In this document: piece after piece, positions 1-5,444 of the stretch
Layout: the number at the start of each line of letters is the position of its first letter
Position numbering within the stretch: the first letter of the stretch is position 1
Origin: Candidatus Roizmanbacteria bacterium CG_4_10_14_0_8_um_filter_39_9
GTDB taxonomy: Bacteria; Patescibacteriota; Microgenomatia; UBA1406; GWC2-37-13
DNA length: 6,085 nt
Reading direction: 5' to 3'
Assembly (NCBI GenBank): GCA_002784505.1
Contig: PFLF01000042.1
Location: 21,552 to 27,636 of the forward strand
Made by a program: the position numbers and the translations under genes
The notes under the pieces: model-generated
The model's input: only the letters and a program-made list of their open reading frames with translations
The model's database searches: none
Told to the model about the DNA's origin: nothing

Positions 1-14
1 AAAGCTCATTTTAA

Positions 15-1283
15 TTAGCGTTTCAGTAAATACATCAAATATCTTTCATTCAATTGCCATTTTTGAATTATAACATTCGGAGTAAACGTATTTATCTCAT
101 ACGACGGATTTTTCATATAATCTTGTTCGTCGGTAATTACAAATAAGTATTTGTTGTGATAGTAATCATTGAAGTTACCTTTCACTCCTCTAGTCTCAAG
201 TAAATATTTTTGTACCGTAGCTACGGTGTCATATCCAAGATGCACTATATTATAGTTTGATAGTTTTTGACCTACAATGATATCATTTGTTTTTTTCTCA
301 AGCGGATAGTTCCAGTCCTTTGCCATGCCAAATGCATGTTGTGGCGCCGGAACGTAAAGAAGAAGGTTGTTTGCAAAAAGTGCCAAGGTAATAACAACGA
401 TGGTTTTATCAGAAATTAATTTTGTATATCTACCAGCCAGTCCCACGAAAATGAAGAGAAGGGGAGAAAGCATATAGTATGATCCGAAGATTTGCCAAAC
501 TCCGTTACCCTTTGGAAAAACGACGTCACGGTGAGTGATGAAAAGTAAAAGCGTCTGAATATTATAAAAATGATTTCGCAGTTCAAAAATTATCATGGGC
601 GAAAATCCTAATAGAAAACCGAGAAGGAATAATCCAAATTTCTTTCCGTCATACCCTCGAAGGAGGGGATCCAGTCTATAACATACAACCAATCCCATAA
701 TCACCAAAATATATTGATAATGAAACAACAAAAGTATTCCACACGTAAATGAAATAAGAAATAGAAATAGGGTTTTTTTGTATTTGTTATAAAGCCCCAT
801 CCACAAAATGACAAGCGGAGAAAAAAGCAACTGCAACGTCGGATTCCAAAAAAAACGGGAATAATCAATATAAAAAGGAAGGAGTGTAAATACAACCGCT
901 ATCAAAAATGCAGCTTTTTTGCTAACAAGCATGCGTGCTCCAAAATAAAGGGGAATAAGCATCAATGCTCCGAAAAGTACCATCAAATAGGTTGATCTGA
1001 TAGGGTCCCAACCACCCAGAAGAAGAAAAGGAATTATGGCATAGTAGGTAAGGGACCCTTGGAAAAAGTACCTTCCTTCATATCTCCAGGAGATGGGTGG
1101 CCCGATGAGTTCAATTTTTTTTGTGTCCCACAGTTGGCGAGCCTTCATCGCAAATGCCGCCTGCTCGGAGGAAAAGTTAAATACTTCCGGAAAATGAAGA
1201 GAACGGATAAAAATATACAGAATAATCAATGCGGCAATAGCCAATATCTCAATTTTATATTTTCCTAATTTGAATTTTGTCAT
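15..1283 (-). CDS. GT39/ArnT-like membrane glycosyltransferase (GT-C fold)
   Basis: This 422-residue protein has about 9-10 hydrophobic helices (about 12-310) and a C-terminal outer-face domain (about 311-422). It resembles GT39/PMT_2 proteins, which move a sugar from a polyprenyl-phosphate donor to a lipid, polysaccharide or protein on the outer face. Supporting parts are the first outer loop NFSSEQAAFAMKARQL (36-51), KKIELIGPPIS (55-65) followed by FFQGSLTYYAIIP (73-85) and GGWDP (90-94), the loop YIDYSRFFWNPTL (138-150), and FSPMIIFELRNHF (227-239). The first loop has SSE where many relatives have an Asp or Asp-Glu pair, so Glu40 may serve as the catalytic acid or activity may differ. The ATG at 1283 is 33 nt after the YfhO-like stop. 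AGGCAGG from the right arm of the palindrome lies about 9 nt upstream and could serve as a weak ribosome binding site. The gene ends in TAA, and the donor and acceptor are unknown. Confidence 0.82.
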   Translation of the reverse strand: MTKFKLGKYKIEILAIAALIILYIFIRSLHFPEVFNFSSEQAAFAMKARQLWDTKKIELIGPPISWRYEGRYFFQGSLTYYAIIPFLLLGGWDPIRSTYLMVLFGALMLIPLYFGARMLVSKKAAFLIAVVFTLLPFYIDYSRFFWNPTLQLLFSPLVILWMGLYNKYKKTLFLFLISFTCGILLLFHYQYILVIMGLVVCYRLDPLLRGYDGKKFGLFLLGFLLGFSPMIIFELRNHFYNIQTLLLFITHRDVVFPKGNGVWQIFGSYYMLSPLLFIFVGLAGRYTKLISDKTIVVITLALFANNLLLYVPAPQHAFGMAKDWNYPLEKKTNDIIVGQKLSNYNIVHLGYDTVATVQKYLLETRGVKGNFNDYYHNKYLFVITDEQDYMKNPSYEINTFTPNVIIQKWQLNERYLMYLLKR

Positions 1284-1334
1284 TGTAATTGACCTGCCTG
1301 CCGGCAGGCAGGTTTGTCATTTGTTATTTGACAT
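1266..1334 (-). repeat. AT-rich repeat, copy A, split by a palindrome, at a gene junction
   Basis: Minus-strand AT-rich flanks of the same type as the repeat at 4053-4107 surround a GC-rich palindrome. The inner flank 1313-1334 matches 4086-4107 at 20 of 22 positions, and 1266-1279 is identical to 4058-4071. Without the palindrome the flanks total 48 nt, against 50 nt in the other copy. The repeat encodes the last five residues and the TGA of the YfhO-like gene, and the ATG plus first residues (MTKFKL) of the GT39-like gene. Confidence 0.75.
1292..1313. repeat. Perfect 22-bp GC-rich palindrome between YfhO-like and GT39-like genes
   Basis: The core CCTGCCTGCCGGCAGGCAGG (1293-1312) is its own reverse complement, and the flanking A and T extend the symmetry to 22 bp. 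In RNA it could fold as a 9-bp stem with a CCGG loop. It is sharply GC-rich in AT-rich surroundings and contains no stop triplet in any frame. It is not followed by a T-run on the minus strand, so it does not look like an intrinsic terminator for this operon. I recall this exact motif as widespread in Patescibacteria genomes; this is memory, not a search result. Confidence 0.9.
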
Positions 1335-3515
1335 CTGTGATTTACGTACCAATCCGTCAATCGTCTGCTGTAGATGAAATATTGGCGAATAATAAATAGT
1401 CATCATTCCCGTCTCCGTAACTGGAACCGTCAACTCAAAGTCACTTCTCTCCGATCGTATTTCCCTTCCATTTTGTTTCACTACAAATCCGTCCGGATTA
1501 ATAATCACAACCAACTTTTTACCAACATTCCCCGGCTTTATCTCAAACCTCATCTGATTTGGATCAACATAAACTGGGATAGCCATTTCCCCCCTTCCTG
1601 CTTTATCGATGTATCGATAGATCGAAGGAGCTTTTTCATTTTCGTAAAAATAACGATTGTCTTTGTAGATCAGTTTGTAATTTTTAAGCGGCCGATCCGA
1701 GATAAAATACCGTACTCCCAACTTCGCCCACCGGGGATCATTTAATGTAACCCGTGAAGTTTCAATACTATTAATACAGAGGTTTTCGACCTTTATTCCA
1801 AACAGCGGATTTTTATCGGTAATATATTTATATTCTTCCTTCCAGTCGTTTGACGGCTTACTAAAATAATCGCAGACTTTTTTTGGAGTAAACGTAGAAT
1901 ACCCTTGAATTGAATTCACTCCCGCAACCTGTGACCAGGACGATGGAATATATGAAAAAATAGTTGACAGATATGAAGATGTTTTTTGTTCATTCCCCGT
2001 GAAAATTGTTTTTTCCTTTGAAAATGGTGGCCGAAGCGAAATATTTTCCTGATACACAAAATAACCAAAATATGGAATCGTATCAGCCGCCGATTGGATA
2101 CGATAGTTGTTCGTATCTAGAACCGTGGGAAGTGCGCGTTTTTCGGAAATAAGACGGGTGGGGATAAAATACATCTGTAAATAATTAAATATAATCCCTT
2201 CACTCATGATCATGAGGGCAATGATTACCCATATTTTTTTTGGATACTTATTTAGGAAGTACAAACAAATTGATACAAATGCAATGACCAGAAAATTATG
2301 ACTGATAAGTACTCCGACAGCCTGGATGGTCGGCGCATCATAATATAAGCTGACAGCATTTTTTTTTACAAGATGATATAAAAACAAAAAAGCTTGACTG
2401 AACAGTGAAGTCTGTAGTAGAAGAAATAAAAGAAGTGAACAAACAAGCATAACGATAACCAATCTGACGTTAGCTAATTTTGATAATACCTTCATAAGGG
2501 TTTTTCTATTTTGAGCCATCAAGATAAGTACGTAAATATGAATAACAATATAGAGCTGCACTGCCCCACGAAGGAGGGGAATGTGAACTAAGCCTAGAGC
2601 AGAAATATAAAGAATTGCCAAAATTATTTTATCTTGTAGTTTTGCCTTCCAAACAACAATAAAAGCGAATTGCATTGAAATAAGGGACAAATAAGTTTGG
2701 TAGGGTATGTCCATAAACCAACGGGAGCCATTCTGAACCTCACCAAAAAGATAGGGGAATAAAAAGGATATGGGATGCAGAATATGCAGATTACCGATTT
2801 TGCTGTACTCATTTGAGCCGGTCATTCGAGTTGAAGATAAATTTAAGGGGAGTGACAAAATGAAATACCACGACATTAAGCCAAAAAGGATCACATAAAA
2901 TAATACGAGACGCCTCCAAGGAATTTTTCCCAAGTATCCAACCAAGAACCCCAACAGATATCCAAAAAGCACGATGGGGAACTGCCCTGATAAAGTCAGT
3001 AATATCCCTGAAATGAGAGCCAAAACCCAGCTTTTTCTGTTATTTTCCTTGAGTAGCAAAAGCGAGTACATAAACAATCCCATATGAGCAATAACCGCAT
3101 AGACTGTTGGATTGGCAAGACGAATAAATCCACTTCCTGAAAAAAATAATATAATAACCAAAATAACGCTGTAATCTTTATCTTTACTCAATGCATGAAA
3201 CAGAAGATAAAATCCTATTAAAAATAAAAGCGTCATTAATCCGACAAACAATAAATAAGACCATGGGTAGGGAAGCAGGAAAAGAAGATTGAATGGATGA
3301 AAGTTAGGAATCCCCAGATCAAAGGCAAAAGGTATCCCTCCATACATGTTTGGAACAAAAAAAGGGAATATACCCTTTCGTAACCACTGCGCTTCAAAAA
3401 GCCGGGAGGCAGTAAAGAGCATGATGTTATCGCTTGTAAAATGAACAAATAAGAAACTAAATACCCCCGCTATAAAACTAAGAAGGACAAATAATAATAA
3501 ATGCAGCTTCTTCAT
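1317..3515 (-). CDS. YfhO-like multi-membrane protein, probable GT-C glycosyltransferase
   Basis: This is a 732-residue protein with roughly 12-14 hydrophobic helices (about 5-450) followed by an extracytoplasmic soluble domain (about 455-732). The first outer loop has FTSDN (Asp 29) and then PNMYGGIPFAFD with NFHPFNLLFLLP (55-82), matching the G-G-x-P...P-x-N-L-L pattern of YfhO-type proteins. The C-terminal part has WAKLGVRYFIS (596-606), APSIYRY (629-635) and a final beta-rich module with NPDGFVVKQNGREI (673-686) and TIYYSPIF (706-713), all typical of this family. In Bacillus, YfhO uses a polyprenyl-linked sugar made by a GT2 (CsbB) to decorate lipoteichoic acid. Here a GT2 overlaps directly upstream, which supports a similar role, although the acceptor is unknown. 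I chose the ATG at 3515 because the in-frame ATG at 3572 would add 19 non-hydrophobic residues inside the GT2 gene, while 3515 gives a normal MKKLHLLLFVLLSF membrane start and an ATGA overlap. The last residues (MSNNK) and the stop lie in a repeat. Confidence 0.82.
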   Translation of the reverse strand: MKKLHLLLFVLLSFIAGVFSFLFVHFTSDNIMLFTASRLFEAQWLRKGIFPFFVPNMYGGIPFAFDLGIPNFHPFNLLFLLPYPWSYLLFVGLMTLLFLIGFYLLFHALSKDKDYSVILVIILFFSGSGFIRLANPTVYAVIAHMGLFMYSLLLLKENNRKSWVLALISGILLTLSGQFPIVLFGYLLGFLVGYLGKIPWRRLVLFYVILFGLMSWYFILSLPLNLSSTRMTGSNEYSKIGNLHILHPISFLFPYLFGEVQNGSRWFMDIPYQTYLSLISMQFAFIVVWKAKLQDKIILAILYISALGLVHIPLLRGAVQLYIVIHIYVLILMAQNRKTLMKVLSKLANVRLVIVMLVCSLLLFLLLQTSLFSQAFLFLYHLVKKNAVSLYYDAPTIQAVGVLISHNFLVIAFVSICLYFLNKYPKKIWVIIALMIMSEGIIFNYLQMYFIPTRLISEKRALPTVLDTNNYRIQSAADTIPYFGYFVYQENISLRPPFSKEKTIFTGNEQKTSSYLSTIFSYIPSSWSQVAGVNSIQGYSTFTPKKVCDYFSKPSNDWKEEYKYITDKNPLFGIKVENLCINSIETSRVTLNDPRWAKLGVRYFISDRPLKNYKLIYKDNRYFYENEKAPSIYRYIDKAGRGEMAIPVYVDPNQMRFEIKPGNVGKKLVVIINPDGFVVKQNGREIRSERSDFELTVPVTETGMMTIYYSPIFHLQQTIDGLVRKSQMSNNK
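3512..3515 (-). promoter_or_regulatory. ATGA stop/start overlap, GT2 to YfhO-like gene
   Basis: The GT2 TGA (3514-3512) and the YfhO-like ATG (3515-3513) share the tetranucleotide ATGA, the same junction as between the kinase and the MFS gene. Only GTGAG lies just before the ATG, too close to be a good ribosome binding site. Translational coupling would keep the two glycosylation proteins in step, and the overlap also decides the start of the downstream gene. Confidence 0.85.
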
Positions 3516-4261
3516 CTCACAAACAAATTGTAATAAACAATTTCCCCCACAGCCTTTACCCCATCCCTCCACCCAATCTTCTTTCCTTCCTGATATGTCC
3601 GGCCGGAGTAGGAGATACCGACTTCGTATATTTTTACTTCTTTTATTTTGGCAACCCGTGCCGTGATCTCCGGCTCAAAACCAAAACGTTTTGACTCAAG
3701 TTTTATGGCCAAAGAACGGATCAGCCCTCCCTTGAAGACCTTAAATCCTGTTTCCATATCGGTAAGATTAAGGTTTGTCATCATATTTGAAAACATGGTC
3801 AAAAATTTGTTGATGACCGAATGCCAATAATAGAGAACGCGGTGTGGCCGATCTGAGATAAACCGTGAACCGTATACCACATCCGCATCATTTTTCAAGA
3901 ATGGTTCAAGAAGTATGGGATAGTCTGACGGATCATATTCCAAATCTGCGTCTTGTATAAGAACAATGTCACCTGTTGATTTTGAAAATGCTTCTTTTAA
4001 CGCCGCGCCTTTTCCCTCATTCTTTTTCTTTTCGATAAATAAAATTTTTACCTTTTGTAATTTGAATTTTGAATTTGATTTGTAATTTGTGATTTGTAAT
4101 TTGACATTATGAGAGGTGTTATCTGTTGATCCGTCATCCACCACAATAATTTCCTTCACAAGCCCGCAGGTATCTGACGCAACTATTTTTTCAATTGCAT
4201 TTTCAATTCGTTTTTCTTCATTGAAAACCGGTACAACGACGGAGATTGATTTGTAGACCAT
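3512..4261 (-). CDS. Family 2 glycosyltransferase, polyprenyl-phosphate sugar synthase-like (ALG5/DPM1-like)
   Basis: This 249-residue GT-A enzyme is predicted to transfer a sugar from a nucleotide donor to a polyprenyl (undecaprenyl) phosphate on the cytoplasmic face of the membrane. Visible motifs are SVVVPVFNEEKRI (7-19), VVDDGSTDNT (40-49, nucleotide binding), NEGKGAALKEAF (81-92), the metal-binding IQDADLEYDP (102-111, DxD at 104-106), VVYGSRF (128-134), TDMETGFKVF (167-176), RFGFEPEITARVAK (192-205) and a C-terminal RTYQEGKKIGWRDG (221-234). This set is typical of dolichyl-phosphate glucose/mannose synthase relatives. Unlike GtrB or CsbB it has no C-terminal membrane helices. Residues about 53-70 (KLQITNYKSNSKFKLQ and neighbours) are an in-frame insertion encoded by an AT-rich repeat, between the DDGS strand and the following strand, in a loop/helix of variable length. 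The start ATG lies 22 nt after the MFS stop; only a weak AAGTGA precedes it. The stop overlaps the next ATG. The family is certain; the sugar is unknown. Confidence 0.93.
   Translation of the reverse strand: MVYKSISVVVPVFNEEKRIENAIEKIVASDTCGLVKEIIVVDDGSTDNTSHNVKLQITNYKSNSKFKLQKVKILFIEKKKNEGKGAALKEAFSKSTGDIVLIQDADLEYDPSDYPILLEPFLKNDADVVYGSRFISDRPHRVLYYWHSVINKFLTMFSNMMTNLNLTDMETGFKVFKGGLIRSLAIKLESKRFGFEPEITARVAKIKEVKIYEVGISYSGRTYQEGKKIGWRDGVKAVGEIVYYNLFVR
4053..4107 (-). repeat. AT-rich repeat, copy B, inside the GT2 coding frame
   Basis: On the minus strand this tract is built of CAAATTACAAAT/CAAATTCAAAATTC-type units, whereas the surrounding gene has ordinary mixed codons. It translates in frame as VKLQITNYKSNSKFKLQ. 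It contains no stop triplet in any of the three minus-strand frames, but it has several TAA and TGA triplets on the plus strand, so it can be carried in a gene in one orientation only. Its two ends match the flanks of the repeat at 1266-1334: 14 of 14 bases at 4058-4071, and 20 of 22 at 4086-4107. I recall similar tracts scattered in Patescibacteria genomes, but I could not verify this here. Confidence 0.75.
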
Positions 4262-4270
4262 AATTCACTT

Positions 4271-4279
4271 ATTATAGCA
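4271..4279 (-). promoter_or_regulatory. Candidate extended -10 promoter upstream of the GT2 gene
   Basis: On the minus strand the 22-nt gap between the MFS stop and the GT2 start contains TGCTATAAT, a perfect extended -10 element (TG-N-TATAAT). No TTGACA-like -35 stands 16-18 nt upstream, which is tolerable for extended -10 promoters. Transcription would begin about 7 nt further on, only a few bases before the GT2 ATG, so this message would be nearly leaderless. It could give the glycosylation genes expression independent of the kinase/MFS pair. AT-rich DNA produces TATAAT by chance, so this is a candidate only. Confidence 0.4.
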
Positions 4280-4283
4280 AAAC

Positions 4284-5444
4284 TCAAGCCTTACGCAGCT
4301 TTACCTGCAGAAACAGAAACACAAAAAATAAAAGTGCTGCAGCCAAGTAGAAAGAGGCATCGCCACTATAGAGATAAAAAATCTCGCCGCCAATCACGGG
4401 ACCAATAATTCGCCCCAAGCTTCCGGCAGAGGCCAATATTCCCAGTGTTCCTCCATACTCTTCTTTTGGCACATTTTCAGACGCAAGGGCCTGGATTGAC
4501 GGATTGGCCATGCTGTTTCCGAGAACAATAAGAAGCTGTGTTGCAAAAAGAAACGAGGCAAAGGGGACAAGGGGCATGAACGCCAGACCTGCACATAAAA
4601 AAATCATGGAGTATCTGAGAAGTGTTTTTTCGCCGAATTTTTTTATCAGAATCGGAAGGAGCTTCAACTGCATAATGACAGCAAGAACACCGATATAGGC
4701 AAAGAAAAAACCGTTTTCAGTCGGGCCGAAGTTAAATTTGTGTTGTGTCCAAAGCGCAAAGTTTCCGGTAAACACTGAAAATGAGGTGTTGAGGATAAAA
4801 AAAGTGATAATCAAATAGCCTATTGAGCTTTTGAATACTACATGCATCATTTCCTGAAATGATGGTGCGGTTTTTGAAGAATGAATCGCTGCCTCTACAT
4901 TGACTGTTTCGGGCAGATAAAAATAGGTAAGAAATACCGTGATAATTCCAACAACCATGGCGAACAACGCCGGATAGATATATCCGAAACGAAAAAGAAG
5001 TCCTCCGATTGCCGGACCGAAAATAAAACCTAAACCAAATGCGGCTCCGATCATCCCCATACCCTTTGCACGATTTTCTTTTGTGGTGACATCGGCAATA
5101 TAGGCTTGTGCTATAGAAATATTTCCACCCGTTATCCCGTCAATAATTCTTGAAACAAAAAGAAGAGCTAAATTATTGGAAAGGGCAAGAATCAAATATC
5201 CGATAGCTGACCCTGCCTGCGAAATAATAAGTATTTTTTTTCGCCCGTACCGGTCAGATAGTCTTCCCAATAGGGGAGCGGCGAGAAGCTGGAAAAATGA
5301 ATATGCAGCAGTAAGTAGCCCGATCTGCGCTGGATTTGCATTATACCGCTCCGCAATATAGGGAAGAAGCGGCAGAATAATTCCAAACCCCAAAAGGTCA
5401 ACAAAAACAATGGCAAAAATAGTGAATAGCGGTTTATTTTTCAT
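4284..5444 (-). CDS. MFS drug/H+ antiporter, TetA-like (DHA1 type)
   Basis: This is a 386-residue inner-membrane transporter with 12 predicted helices, predicted to export a small molecule in exchange for protons. Helix 1 carries VDLLGFGIILPLLP (15-28), with the Asp typical of TetA and DHA1 pumps. The loop 2-3 motif A is GRLSDRYGRKK (60-70). The region SRIIDGITGG through QAYIADVT (98-120) and helix 5 GAAFGLGFIFGPAIGG (133-148, motif C, the antiporter signature) closely resemble tetracycline efflux proteins. LPET (177-180) ends helix 6, a central loop spans about 181-203, and the second half has NPSIQALASENV (314-325) and GSLGRIIGPVIGG (341-353). Length is normal for the family. The start is fixed by an ATGA overlap with the kinase stop; no Shine-Dalgarno sequence is visible (TTTTCCCCGCAT precedes ATG), so translation is probably coupled. 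Family resemblance to TetA does not prove tetracycline as substrate, and sugar or other drug export is possible. Confidence 0.93.
   Translation of the reverse strand: MKNKPLFTIFAIVFVDLLGFGIILPLLPYIAERYNANPAQIGLLTAAYSFFQLLAAPLLGRLSDRYGRKKILIISQAGSAIGYLILALSNNLALLFVSRIIDGITGGNISIAQAYIADVTTKENRAKGMGMIGAAFGLGFIFGPAIGGLLFRFGYIYPALFAMVVGIITVFLTYFYLPETVNVEAAIHSSKTAPSFQEMMHVVFKSSIGYLIITFFILNTSFSVFTGNFALWTQHKFNFGPTENGFFFAYIGVLAVIMQLKLLPILIKKFGEKTLLRYSMIFLCAGLAFMPLVPFASFLFATQLLIVLGNSMANPSIQALASENVPKEEYGGTLGILASAGSLGRIIGPVIGGEIFYLYSGDASFYLAAALLFFVFLFLQVKLRKA
5441..5444 (-). promoter_or_regulatory. ATGA stop/start overlap, kinase to MFS transporter
   Basis: The kinase TGA (5443-5441) and the MFS ATG (5444-5442) share two bases in the tetranucleotide ATGA. 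Such overlaps usually mean termination-reinitiation by the same ribosome. The absence of a purine-rich ribosome binding site upstream of the MFS start makes coupling the likeliest way this gene is translated. Confidence 0.85.

Noticed and set aside
1..9. Possible start of a further gene (minus-strand ATGAGCTTT, 5 nt after the GT39-like stop)
   Set aside because: Only three codons are visible. The tight spacing fits the operon style, but nothing can be said of a product and it may be chance.
1292..1313. Palindrome as an intrinsic terminator of the operon
   Set aside because: No T-run follows the stem on the minus strand, and it sits between two closely spaced co-directional genes.
1374..1745. 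123-codon open frame on the plus strand opposite the YfhO-like C-terminal domain
   Set aside because: It lies wholly antisense to a well-supported gene, has no recognisable domain or ribosome binding site, and its basic, aromatic-rich composition is what reverse-complement coding sequence gives.
3516..3572. Longer start for the YfhO-like gene at 3572 (adds 19 residues)
   Set aside because: The extension MEGWGKGCGGNC... lies inside the GT2 coding region in another frame and is not part of the membrane start; the ATGA overlap at 3515 is far more natural.
5192..5416. Minus-strand 74-codon frame within the MFS gene, and similar short frames at 701-895, 2624-2812, 3236-3448 and 4394-4594
   Set aside because: These are out-of-frame shadows of the real genes on the same strand, with no motifs or start signals of their own.
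3512..5444. Alternative code with UGA as glycine (Gracilibacteria/Absconditabacteria)
   Set aside because: Kinase, MFS, GT2 and YfhO-like genes all end at TGA exactly where their families should end, two of them in ATGA overlaps, so UGA is a stop here.
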